From the NCBI GenBank assembly GCA_028281365.1, contig JANQJZ010000059.1:1-54681 (forward strand): a DNA stretch of 54,681 nt, read 5' to 3'. Positions 10,324 through 20,360 of this stretch are shown here, piece by piece. Both the position numbers and the translations under genes were made by a program. How positions within the stretch are numbered: position 1 is the stretch's first letter; the number at the start of each line of letters is the position of its first letter. This DNA comes from Gammaproteobacteria bacterium. Its GTDB lineage: Bacteria > Pseudomonadota > Gammaproteobacteria > Eutrophobiales > Eutrophobiaceae. Below the pieces are notes generated by a model that saw only the letters and a list, made by a program, of their open reading frames with translations, was not told where the DNA came from and made no database searches.

Positions 10324-11703
10324 ATGACAAATAAGAATACAGAATCGTTAATTAAGGTATTAATCGTAGATGACGATGAAGATGTTCTAAATCTGCTCGA
10401 AAGTTGGCTTACCAAAGAAAAATATGATGTCAAAAGAGCTAATTCGGGGCAGCAAGCTATTAACGAGGTAAATATCTACGTTCCAGACCTGGTTGTTACC
10501 GATCTTTTTATGGATGAAATGGATGGAATGGAGTTAATGACACAACTGCATAATGATAATCCGTTATTGCCTGTCATTATGTTAAGTGGACAAGCGCAGA
10601 TCCCGGATGCAATTAAGGCCATGCACCTGGGCACATCTGCATTTCTGACTAAACCGATAGACCAGCAGGAATTCATAGACACTGTTAAAAGAATCGTTCG
10701 CGCATGTCATGACAATTCCGTCTTAAAGGAATTCTCAAAAAATATCGTATATAAAAGTAAACAAATGGCAGATATCGTCAAAATGGCCAGCCTTGTTGCT
10801 GATAATGACGTGTCAGTATTCATAACCGGTGCAACCGGTTCCGGAAAAGAAGTCATTGCCAAGGCGATTCATGATGCGAGTTCTCGTCGAGATCAACGTT
10901 TTATTGCTGTTAACTGTGGCGCCATCCCGGATCAGTTACTTGAATCGGAATTATTCGGACATGAAAAAGGTGCCTTTACCGGTGCCAATGTCAAGCATGA
11001 AGGACTGTTCCAGGCAGCTAACGCTGGCACAATATTTCTCGATGAGGTCGGTGATATGCCGCTTGCCCTGCAGGTTAAACTACTCAGGGTATTACAGGAT
11101 TTTGAAGTCAGACCTGTAGGTTCAACAAAAACCTATCCAATCGATGTCCGATTAATTTCTGCAACACATAAGAACCTGGAAGAAGCAGTGGAAAAAGGCG
11201 AATTCCGTGAAGATCTTTATTATCGATTAAAAGTCGTACCCTTGAATATTCCAAACTTGATCGATCGACCTGACGATGTACCCGCACTGGCTGATCATTT
11301 TCTTGCTGAGTTTGCCAGGAATAACAAGCAGGAACAAAAACGGTTTTCACCGGATGCGATGAAGTATCTTGTTTCCATGCCCTGGCCCGGCAATGTCAGG
11401 CAATTAATCAATGTTATCGATTTGTGTGCAACTATATGTAGAAATAAAAGTATTCCCTTGAATTTGGTAAAAAAAGCAGTTCATGATGAACCAATGAATA
11501 TGCAAACACTTAAAGAGGCAAAAAGGGAATTTGAGAAAAATTATTTATTAAGTGTTTTACGTATTACACATGGACATGTTGCCAATGCTGCCAAGGTTGC
11601 AGGGAGAAATCGCACCGAATTTTACAAATTATTAAATCAATATAATATTGAGCCGGCTGCATTTCGTGACAAAAAAAAACCATTAGCTAAAGAATCGACC
11701 TAA
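10324..11703 (+). CDS. Sigma-54-dependent response regulator (NtrC family)
   Basis: 459-aa three-domain activator. The receiver domain (about 10-120) has acidic pocket D16/D17, phosphoacceptor D60 in VVTDLF, and K110 in LTKPI. The AAA+ domain (about 145-375) has Walker A GATGSGKE, the sigma-54 contact loop GAFTGA near residue 220, and Walker B TIFLDEVGD. A Fis-type HTH lies at the C-terminus (HVANAAKVAGRNRTEFYKLL). It therefore activates sigma-54 promoters when phosphorylated. It is followed by an HPt protein and a hybrid kinase in the same orientation, which suggests a phosphorelay. A sigma-54 promoter with an upstream palindrome lies about 3 kb downstream and is a plausible target. Confidence 0.92.
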   Translation: MTNKNTESLIKVLIVDDDEDVLNLLESWLTKEKYDVKRANSGQQAINEVNIYVPDLVVTDLFMDEMDGMELMTQLHNDNPLLPVIMLSGQAQIPDAIKAMHLGTSAFLTKPIDQQEFIDTVKRIVRACHDNSVLKEFSKNIVYKSKQMADIVKMASLVADNDVSVFITGATGSGKEVIAKAIHDASSRRDQRFIAVNCGAIPDQLLESELFGHEKGAFTGANVKHEGLFQAANAGTIFLDEVGDMPLALQVKLLRVLQDFEVRPVGSTKTYPIDVRLISATHKNLEEAVEKGEFREDLYYRLKVVPLNIPNLIDRPDDVPALADHFLAEFARNNKQEQKRFSPDAMKYLVSMPWPGNVRQLINVIDLCATICRNKSIPLNLVKKAVHDEPMNMQTLKEAKREFEKNYLLSVLRITHGHVANAAKVAGRNRTEFYKLLNQYNIEPAAFRDKKKPLAKEST

Positions 11704-11715
11704 TCATTCATACTT

Positions 11716-12021
11716 ATGTCAGGCGAAAAAATAATAATTCAAGTTGATGCTGACCTTGAAGATTTGATCCCCGGTTTTCTGGAAAATCGTAATACTGATA
11801 TTGAAACGTTACGTACAGAGCTGGAAAACAGTCAATACGAAAATCTACGGTCAATCGGACATAGTATAAAAGGTGTTGGCGGCGGCTATGGATTTGATTT
11901 GATGTCTCAGATAGGTGCGGAGATCGAATCAGCAGCAAAGGAAAATAATGGGGACTTGATTAGAGAAAAAATTGAACAGCTCGATGATTATCTTAAACGA
12001 GTCGATATTGAATATATTTAG
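11716..12021 (+). CDS. Stand-alone HPt phosphotransfer protein
   Basis: 101-aa helical protein with the HPt signature HSIKG; the phospho-accepting histidine is His49. It starts 12 nt after the response regulator stop and precedes a hybrid histidine kinase that has a receiver but no HPt domain. It is therefore probably the missing link that carries phosphate from the kinase's own receiver to the NtrC-type regulator. The N-terminal 30 residues are acidic and lack recognizable motifs. Confidence 0.85.
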   Translation: MSGEKIIIQVDADLEDLIPGFLENRNTDIETLRTELENSQYENLRSIGHSIKGVGGGYGFDLMSQIGAEIESAAKENNGDLIREKIEQLDDYLKRVDIEYI

Positions 12022-12061
12022 ATACATCACAAGAGTTGTAGTTAATTAAAAGGGCTTTATT

Positions 12062-14590
12062 TTGAAAAGCGATGATGTTCAGCCGATTTCAACCAGGTCT
12101 ACCTACGTAATTACTTTTTTACTTGGCTTTGCATTTACCGTTACGTTGCTGCAGAGCACATGGAAAACTGCTATTGAACGGAAACAAAAAGATTTCCATT
12201 TTGAAATATTATCAATTCAACAATCTGTTGCCAGTAACGTTTTAGCAGGAAATGATGTTACTAATAACGTTGCCGCGTTTATTTCGTCTAATGTTGATGT
12301 TACTGCAGATCAATTTAATGCATTTTGCAGGGATGTACTCGAAAGAAATGAACATATTGAAGCAATAAACTATTATTCATTTACCGGTGATGATTGGGTA
12401 AATGAATTTCGTTTAGTGTATGAAACTAATCGTGATAAAACGAGAATTGAAATCGGTTATGATATTTATTCCAATAAAAAATATACCGATGCAGTCGACA
12501 CTTCAGTTGAAACAAAATCGGTTGTTCCGGCACCGCCAGATGTAGACAATGATCCTGACAGGAAGTATTGGTTGTTTAAAGCAATCTATAGCCAGGACAA
12601 TTCTTCTTCTATCAAACAAAAGAAATATGATGGCGTCGTAAAAGGTGTAGTGTCAGTATTAGTATCACCGACAAAATTATTAGGAGAACAGGGCGCTAAT
12701 AGTAGTTTAACTATTACAATGTTTAGTGATACATCTAATTTATATGGTCGACAATTATTGTATTACAACGATCCTAGTACGATAGAAGTTGATAAACCAT
12801 GGAAGGTTGAAACATTGAGAGAAGAAAAGCTGATTCAGCTTCCTCCATATTCAATCAAGATAATAATTGAAAAAAACCTTTATTTTTCAGATCTCGAATA
12901 CCATTTATTGTTTGTTGCCGTATTAATTAGTGTTGGCATATTGATGATGTTGTATGGATTGGTTCGTGCAAGGATCAAATATGAAGGAGAATTAAAAAGC
13001 AGAAATGCTGTTATTGAACAAAAGGTTGAAGAACAGACCCATGAACTTGCAATAGCCAGGGATGAGGCTCTTGAAGCGGCCAGATTAAAATCTGAATTTC
13101 TTGCCAGTATGAGTCATGAAATCAGAACACCGCTGAATGCAATTATTGGCATGAGCGATCTGATGTCAGAGACAAGTCTAAGCAAGGAGCAAGGTCGTTA
13201 TGTTAGCGTATTCAGGAAAGCCGGGGATGCATTACTAAGTTTAGTTAACGACATTCTTGACTTGTCCAAGATTGAAGCGAATCAACTTGTGCTTGAAGAT
13301 ATCCCGTTTAATGCCAGTGAATTGATAGAAGAGGTGGCAGAAATTTATGCGTTAAAGGCGGCTGATAAAGATATTGAAATAATTACTCATATAGCGACAA
13401 ATATAAATACATATCGAATCGGTGATCCTGGAAGATTAAAACAGATTATGCTCAATTTAATCAGTAATGCGTTGAAATTTACAGAAGAGGGCGAAATAGT
13501 TGTTCAACTATATTCAGATGACAAGCAGGAACAGGATTATTTAACTATTTCAGTCAGCGATACCGGGATTGGTATTTCACAGGATAAGCTGAAAAGTATA
13601 TTTGCCAGTTTTACCCAGGCGGATGCATCAACAACAAGAAAGTATGGGGGCACTGGATTAGGCTTAACCATATCGAAAAGTTTGACTGAAATGATGGGAG
13701 GAAATATCCGGGTTGAGAGTGAAGAATATCACGGCAGTAAATTTTATATTGAAGTCAAATTACCTGAACAGGAACAAAGGTCAATTTTTGAGCCGCTCTA
13801 TAAAGATAAAAATATCGTTATTATCGATGGACGAAAAAGTAATTGTACAAGTCTACAGGAACAACTATCAGCATACGGTGCAAATTGTTTCCTGGCGAAC
13901 ACTATGGATGAGGCAATACGGATCTTAAAAGATGATACAAAATATGATGTTTATATCATTGACAGCGAGATCCTTTTCAGGGATGGAAAAATTGAACAGG
14001 AAATCTCAAGTCTAATCCAGGCTGAAAAGATAGTGTTGAGTGTCAATCCCAAGGATATTAGTGAATATTCTAAATTGGCCAAAGCTAATCATATTAATAG
14101 GACATTGATTAAACCGATTAAGCGGAAAGAAATGCTACACGACGTCAATGGCATATTAAACCCGTCTAGGGTTAAAGAGAATGAACATAATGAAACATAT
14201 AGCGACGTTAATGAAGCGGAAGCAAAACATATACTGCTTGTGGAAGATAATCCTGATAACAGGATGCTAATAAAGGCGTATTTAAAAAAGACAGCCCATA
14301 CATTGGATGAAGCTGAAAATGGCGAAATAGCCGTGGAAATGTATAAGCAAAATAATTATGACCTGGTGCTTATGGATGTACAAATGCCCGTTATGGATGG
14401 TCATGAAGCAACTCGATTAATTCGGGACTGGGAAACAGAGCAAAATAAGGAACGTGTTACGATTATTTCATTAACAGCACATGCGATTCGTGAAGAAATA
14501 GATAAATGTATGGCTGCTGGCTGTGACAAACATATTAGTAAACCGGTTAAGAAGGCGACATTACTGCAAACTATTAGTGAAACTGTATAG
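12062..14590 (+). CDS. CHASE-domain hybrid sensor histidine kinase
   Basis: 842-aa membrane sensor kinase. A transmembrane segment at about 15-31 and another near 278-300 flank a periplasmic region resembling a CHASE sensor. A coiled coil leads to the HisKA domain with His352 in SHEIRTPLN. The HATPase has the N box NLISNALKF, DTGIGIS and GGTGLGLTISK. A degenerate receiver-like segment (about 580-700) precedes a complete receiver with phosphoacceptor Asp772 in LMDVQMPVMDG. No HPt domain is present; one is encoded separately just upstream. The start is a TTG at 12062 with AAGGG upstream, and no in-frame ATG lies near it. The signal sensed is unknown. Confidence 0.9.
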   Translation: MKSDDVQPISTRSTYVITFLLGFAFTVTLLQSTWKTAIERKQKDFHFEILSIQQSVASNVLAGNDVTNNVAAFISSNVDVTADQFNAFCRDVLERNEHIEAINYYSFTGDDWVNEFRLVYETNRDKTRIEIGYDIYSNKKYTDAVDTSVETKSVVPAPPDVDNDPDRKYWLFKAIYSQDNSSSIKQKKYDGVVKGVVSVLVSPTKLLGEQGANSSLTITMFSDTSNLYGRQLLYYNDPSTIEVDKPWKVETLREEKLIQLPPYSIKIIIEKNLYFSDLEYHLLFVAVLISVGILMMLYGLVRARIKYEGELKSRNAVIEQKVEEQTHELAIARDEALEAARLKSEFLASMSHEIRTPLNAIIGMSDLMSETSLSKEQGRYVSVFRKAGDALLSLVNDILDLSKIEANQLVLEDIPFNASELIEEVAEIYALKAADKDIEIITHIATNINTYRIGDPGRLKQIMLNLISNALKFTEEGEIVVQLYSDDKQEQDYLTISVSDTGIGISQDKLKSIFASFTQADASTTRKYGGTGLGLTISKSLTEMMGGNIRVESEEYHGSKFYIEVKLPEQEQRSIFEPLYKDKNIVIIDGRKSNCTSLQEQLSAYGANCFLANTMDEAIRILKDDTKYDVYIIDSEILFRDGKIEQEISSLIQAEKIVLSVNPKDISEYSKLAKANHINRTLIKPIKRKEMLHDVNGILNPSRVKENEHNETYSDVNEAEAKHILLVEDNPDNRMLIKAYLKKTAHTLDEAENGEIAVEMYKQNNYDLVLMDVQMPVMDGHEATRLIRDWETEQNKERVTIISLTAHAIREEIDKCMAAGCDKHISKPVKKATLLQTISETV

Positions 14591-14608
14591 TTGAACAAGG
14601 AATGTCTA

Positions 14609-14633
14609 TTCGTCGTAGGCTGGCGACGATTTT
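14609..14633 (+). terminator. Weak hairpin after the hybrid kinase gene
   Basis: The 6-bp stem tcgtcg / cgacga with an 8-nt loop is followed by only four T residues. Its location 19 nt after the kinase stop fits a terminator, but the T-run is short. Confidence 0.35.
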
Positions 14634-14683
14634 GACAAAACCTGGCAAGATGTTTAGCTGATAATCTACTTTAATTTTGTTTT

Positions 14684-14700
14684 GTATGAATATTTCATAC
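14684..14700. promoter_or_regulatory. 17-bp perfect palindrome, candidate activator site
   Basis: The sequence gtatgaa-tat-ttcatac is a perfect dyad in a non-coding gap. It lies about 83 nt upstream of the -24 box of the sigma-54 promoter at 14783. NtrC-family activators bind such dyads roughly 80-150 bp upstream. The neighbouring regulator gene (10324) makes it a candidate binding site, by position only. Confidence 0.5.
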
Positions 14701-14782
14701 TTACCTTAAACTCTTGTTATTCAATAATAAATTTTAGCATAGGGGTATAAAAACCAGGCTTCGATAAAATAATAAATTTTTA

Positions 14783-14798
14783 TGGCATATCGATTGCG
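14783..14798 (+). promoter_or_regulatory. Sigma-54 promoter (-24/-12)
   Basis: TGGCAT-ATCGA-TTGCG has the invariant GG and GC dinucleotides separated by exactly 10 nt and closely matches TGGCAC-N5-TTGCA. The predicted transcript would begin near 14809, just upstream of the ATG at 14832. An NtrC-type activator is encoded on the same strand a few kilobases upstream. Confidence 0.65.
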
Positions 14799-14831
14799 AT
14801 GACTTGTTTGTACGGTTTAGAGAGACATCGC

Positions 14832-15269
14832 ATGATAAAAATATTTGGATTTCGATTTACACCATTTTTCCTTTTTATTTTGAGTCTGGAATGTCTGGCC
14901 CTGCTGGTTTCTATCTACCTGGGGATATTACTCTATAAGGGTGAGGTATTTAGTGTCTCGGATGCTTTAGTAGATAGAACGTTCACTATCGCCATTTTTC
15001 TGGTAGTTCTATTAATGATATTAATGCCTGTTTTTAATATTCAATTGGAGATTATCCATAAAGTAAAAAAATCAGTATATGAATACTTACCGGGCGTAGT
15101 AGTTTCTTTATTAATTATGTCACTTATAGTTTTATCCAATCTGGAGAAGCTGGATGCAAAAATGTTGTTTCTATCAGCAGTGTTAAGCGCCTGTGCAGGA
15201 TCGATAATAAATAATTTTGGCCTGATAGGCAGATATTGGCGATTGCTGGTCCGGGCTGGAGTGAATTAA
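14832..15269 (+). CDS. Small four-TM membrane protein resembling sugar-transferase N-terminus
   Basis: 145-aa hydrophobic protein with about four predicted membrane segments (roughly residues 9-31, 49-68, 88-108 and 113-135) and a short basic C-terminus. Its opening MIKIFGFRFTPFFLF and helix layout resemble the membrane-anchor half of exopolysaccharide sugar transferases of the PEP-CTERM type. The catalytic cytoplasmic half is absent. An upstream GTG/ATG at 14799 is open, but it overlaps the sigma-54 -12 region and lies before the expected transcript start, so the ATG at 14832 (GAGAG upstream) is preferred. The function is unknown; the family resemblance is tentative. Confidence 0.6.
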   Translation: MIKIFGFRFTPFFLFILSLECLALLVSIYLGILLYKGEVFSVSDALVDRTFTIAIFLVVLLMILMPVFNIQLEIIHKVKKSVYEYLPGVVVSLLIMSLIVLSNLEKLDAKMLFLSAVLSACAGSIINNFGLIGRYWRLLVRAGVN

Positions 15270-15302
15270 AAACAGGAATGTAAGTTGGAAGTAAACAGAT
15301 TA

Positions 15303-15878
15303 TTAAACGATAAGTCTGGAAAGCGATTTAAATTCCGGGTGAGATGCATCTTTTAACCATTCGAACAGTACAGATTCAGTATTAATAATTTTTATACCCG
15401 CCTGGTTCATTCTCATGATTGCTGACTCATAATTGGTTAGTTTACGTGAAGCAATAGCGTCAGCGACAACAAATACATTGTATCCTTCATTAAACAGATC
15501 AAAAGCGGTCTGTAATACACAAATATGGGCTTCTATACCGACAAGAATTACCTGGCTTATATTTAATCCTGCCAATTGTTCTTTAAAACCATCAGCTTGC
15601 AGACAGGAAAAACAGGTCTTCTCTATATAGATTGATGAGTCTGTCAGTTCATTCTTTATACTCTCTTCCACTTGCCCTAGTCCCTTTGGATATTGTGCCG
15701 AGGCCATGACAGGAATGCCTAGTTGTTTTGCAGCGGTTAATAAAATAGAAGTATTACACCTTAAACGTTCAACAACCTTGTCAGGCATAGCTTGTGTTAA
15801 TTTTTCCTGTATATCTATAACAATAAAGCAGGATTCTTCGACATTACAAAGAAATTTGGAATTGGCAGATTTGGACAT
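15303..15878 (-). CDS. Isochorismatase-family cysteine hydrolase (YcaC-like)
   Basis: About 191-aa alpha/beta hydrolase of the isochorismatase fold. The catalytic Asp is in FIVIDIQEKL, and the nucleophilic Cys is in GIEAHICVLQT. A Lys in the EKTCFSC region completes the usual triad. YcaC-like members have poorly defined amide-hydrolase activity, so the substrate is unknown. The preferred start forms TAATG with the tolC stop, implying coupling. An alternative ATG five codons earlier (15893) would overlap tolC by 16 nt. It is the last gene of a minus-strand group with PIMT-like, rhodanese and TolC genes. Confidence 0.8.
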   Translation of the reverse strand: MSKSANSKFLCNVEESCFIVIDIQEKLTQAMPDKVVERLRCNTSILLTAAKQLGIPVMASAQYPKGLGQVEESIKNELTDSSIYIEKTCFSCLQADGFKEQLAGLNISQVILVGIEAHICVLQTAFDLFNEGYNVFVVADAIASRKLTNYESAIMRMNQAGIKIINTESVLFEWLKDASHPEFKSLSRLIV

Positions 15879-17209
15879 TACTTCGTTAACCATGTGTTAA
15901 TTAAATTAATATCTTCTATGGAAAGTGTTCCTGTTGCCTGTTTAAGTCGTAACGTATCGAGAATATATTCATATCTGGCCTGACTATAATCTCGTCGTGC
16001 CTCAGAGGTAGCACGTTGTGACGCAACAACATCAACAGACGTTCGGGTACCGACTTCAAAACCGGCCTCAGTTGCTTCCAGTGCAGTTTCACTGGATATG
16101 ACAGCCTGATTTAATGCCTTGACCTGACTAATACCGGATATAACGCCTAAGTAGGCTTCTCGTGTCAGACGTTGAGCTGAACGACGTGCCTGTTCGAGTG
16201 AATGCATCGTGATATTATAATTTTCATGTGCTTCCCGTGTTTGGGAACTAACTAATCCTCCAGAGTAGATCGGTATATTTAATTCGATTCCGAAAGTTGT
16301 CGTATGTGTTTTTGTTGCACCAAAACGTCCCCCGGAAGAATCGTAATCCTGAGAGGCAACAAAATCCAACGTAGGGTAATGTCCCGAAGATTGAAGATCT
16401 ATTTCTTTTCGTGCTGTTTCAGTTGCATGGTTTGCCGCAATGACGCCCAGGTTTTGATCTATTGCTAGTTCTGTCCAGCTCTCAATTGTATCGGGATCGG
16501 GTTTAACCAGGGCCATGTTGTCACCCAATTCGTCAAAATTAGTGATGTAATCACCGGTTAATTCACGCATTGCTTCCTGTGCATTGTCAATTGCATTCAA
16601 CGCCTGAATTTCCTGTGCAATAGCAAGGTCATAACCGGCCTGAGCCTCCTGTACGTCTGTAATAGCACTAAGACCCACTTCAAAGCGTTGTTTTGCCTGT
16701 TCAAGTTGTCGACTGAGTGATTTAACTTCAGATTTTGCAAATGCAAGATTATCGATACTGGATAACACATCAAAATAACGCTCGGAAATTCGAACGATTA
16801 AATCCTGTTGTGCTTCAGCGAGCTCTGCTTCAGCTTGTCTGATTTCACTATCTGATTGTTCCAAGGCAACAAATCGATCGCGTCTGAAAATTGGTTGAGT
16901 AAGACTCAGTGTATAACCTCTATTATTAAAGTTGACTTCTCCGGCTGAACCAAAAGCACTGGCGGAGGAGATGTCCTGGTCAAGTCGTCGAGTATCTGCA
17001 GTTAAATTTACTGCGGGTAATAATTGAGAAAAAGCTTGCGGGCGTGATTCAAGTGTTGCCCGGTATGATGCTATTTCCTGTAAATATGTCGGATCATTCT
17101 TCTCTGCAAGCGTATAGACACCAACCAGATCCGTACCGAAACAATTTACAGAGTAGAGTACTATCGGTATTAAACTTAAATACCGACTGACATTGTGAAT
17201 AAAAAACAT
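15878..17209 (-). CDS. tolC: TolC-family outer membrane efflux/secretion protein
   Basis: 443-aa outer membrane channel protein. A signal peptide ends near residue 25 (hydrophobic LIPIVLYSVNCFG), and two tandem OEP-type repeats (about 30-210 and 235-430) are rich in long helices and beta segments. TolC trimers span the outer membrane and periplasm and serve tripartite efflux pumps and type I secretion. No pump genes lie nearby. Upstream PIMT-like and rhodanese genes are a conserved association in gammaproteobacteria. Length is near the family's 420-490 aa. Confidence 0.9.
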   Translation of the reverse strand: MFFIHNVSRYLSLIPIVLYSVNCFGTDLVGVYTLAEKNDPTYLQEIASYRATLESRPQAFSQLLPAVNLTADTRRLDQDISSASAFGSAGEVNFNNRGYTLSLTQPIFRRDRFVALEQSDSEIRQAEAELAEAQQDLIVRISERYFDVLSSIDNLAFAKSEVKSLSRQLEQAKQRFEVGLSAITDVQEAQAGYDLAIAQEIQALNAIDNAQEAMRELTGDYITNFDELGDNMALVKPDPDTIESWTELAIDQNLGVIAANHATETARKEIDLQSSGHYPTLDFVASQDYDSSGGRFGATKTHTTTFGIELNIPIYSGGLVSSQTREAHENYNITMHSLEQARRSAQRLTREAYLGVISGISQVKALNQAVISSETALEATEAGFEVGTRTSVDVVASQRATSEARRDYSQARYEYILDTLRLKQATGTLSIEDINLINTWLTK

Positions 17210-17281
17210 AAATTACTGCGTCCTTGAATTTTATTATCATCAGGAAGCCACTTAATGTCCGGGCTTCCAATATTATAATTA

Positions 17282-17602
17282 TTAATATTGTGCCATAGTT
17301 GAATCAACAGTTTTAGCCCAACTGTCAACTCCACCTTCAAGATTCATAATATTATTAAAGCCGTTTTCCTTCAGGAAACTTGCCACCTGAAAACTTCGCA
17401 TACCATGGTGGCAGATTACAACAGTTTCATCGTCCGGATCTAAGGTTTTGAGCATTTTATCAGTATCTGACATGCTAATATTTACTGATCCGGCAATATT
17501 ACATATTTCAAATTCCCATTCCTCACGTACATCAAGCATGACGGGAGTTTGTCCCGCTTCAAGTCTGGTTTTTAATTCTTCCGCAGAGATCGATAGCATC
17601 AT
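17282..17602 (-). CDS. Single-domain rhodanese (GlpE/PspE-like)
   Basis: 106-aa cytoplasmic rhodanese domain. The active-site loop CHHGMRS carries Cys64, and DVREEWEF is the other family hallmark. Such proteins transfer sulfane sulfur to thiophilic acceptors. The gene starts 2 nt after the PIMT-like gene and precedes tolC by 72 nt, an arrangement repeated in many gammaproteobacteria. The natural acceptor is unknown. Confidence 0.9.
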   Translation of the reverse strand: MMLSISAEELKTRLEAGQTPVMLDVREEWEFEICNIAGSVNISMSDTDKMLKTLDPDDETVVICHHGMRSFQVASFLKENGFNNIMNLEGGVDSWAKTVDSTMAQY

Positions 17603-17604
17603 AA

Positions 17605-18258
17605 CTAAAATGTAAATGATTCTTTTCGTTCTGCTCCAATTAATGCAGGTAAATCTGTTTCAAAAAGGCTTTCATGCGACCAATTGGATTCATCGGATTT
17701 TGTGATGATACGAGCATCCATGACAGGTGAATTACCAATAATGCAAAATAATCTACCACCGTTATTTAATAATTTTAAAAACCGGTTATCCATACTTGGT
17801 AAAGATGCCGTAAAAACGATCACATCATAGGTTTCTGTTTGATCCAGAAGAGAATATGCATCACAACTTTCCAGGTCGATATTATTAAGTCCATTCTTTT
17901 CAAATCTGTTTTTTGCGGTCTCTATAAAATCAGGATAAATATCAATACTTTTTACATTATCACTGGACCTGGCCAATAACGTTGTTAGATAACCGCAACC
18001 CGTTCCAATTTCTAAAACAGAGTCATCAGGTTTTAACTTCAAAGATTGCAATAACCTCGCTTCTACTTTAGGTGTCATGGTAGTCTGGTCATGGCCTATT
18101 GGTATGCGTATATCAGCAAAAGACAAGTCTTTATATGAATCAGGGATAAAGTCTTCACGATGTATTTCACCTAATAGATCCAATACATCCTGGTCGAGCA
18201 CTTCCCAGGTGCGAATCTGTTGTTCAATCATGTTTAAGCGGGCCTGTTCAATATCCAT
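17605..18258 (-). CDS. PIMT-like SAM-dependent methyltransferase
   Basis: Protein of about 217 aa beginning MDIEQARLNMIEQQIRTWEVL, a start typical of the tolC-linked PIMT-like group. An ATG eight codons upstream is less likely. SAM-binding motif I is LEIGTGCGYLTTLLA. It resembles protein-L-isoaspartate methyltransferase, but the substrate-loop region reads QTTMTP rather than the TISQP found in the true pcm product encoded at 44859. A different substrate or loss of isoaspartyl repair is therefore possible. It leads the minus-strand group with rhodanese and tolC, divergent from thiC. Confidence 0.85.
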   Translation of the reverse strand: MDIEQARLNMIEQQIRTWEVLDQDVLDLLGEIHREDFIPDSYKDLSFADIRIPIGHDQTTMTPKVEARLLQSLKLKPDDSVLEIGTGCGYLTTLLARSSDNVKSIDIYPDFIETAKNRFEKNGLNNIDLESCDAYSLLDQTETYDVIVFTASLPSMDNRFLKLLNNGGRLFCIIGNSPVMDARIITKSDESNWSHESLFETDLPALIGAERKESFTF

Positions 18259-18324
18259 ATCTCTGTTCTCTATATGAATCAAATTTAGTTGTAGTTAGTG
18301 ATCGTATTATATAGCATGTGATCA

Positions 18325-18396
18325 AGCTAGGGGCGCCCAAATGGGCTGAGATTGACCCTTGACCTGATCTGGTTAGTACCAGCGTAGGGAAGCAAG
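18325..18396 (+). promoter_or_regulatory. TPP riboswitch (THI element)
   Basis: The conserved core is present in order: AGGGGCGCC, GGGCTGAGA, GACCC, GACCTGATCTGG, and ACCAGCGTAGGGAA. It lies in the thiC leader, 53 nt before the ATG. No U-tract terminator follows. A segment at 18409-18415 (ggcgctc) can pair with 18331-18337 (gggcgcc) in the aptamer with one G-T pair. That gives a possible switch structure acting on translation (inference). Confidence 0.95.
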
Positions 18397-18424
18397 CATC
18401 TTGCCATTGGCGCTCATAATATAA

Positions 18425-20329
<1,905 letters not shown>

Positions 20330-20360
20330 TAAAAAATCTGATAACAATAGGTCTTTTTAA

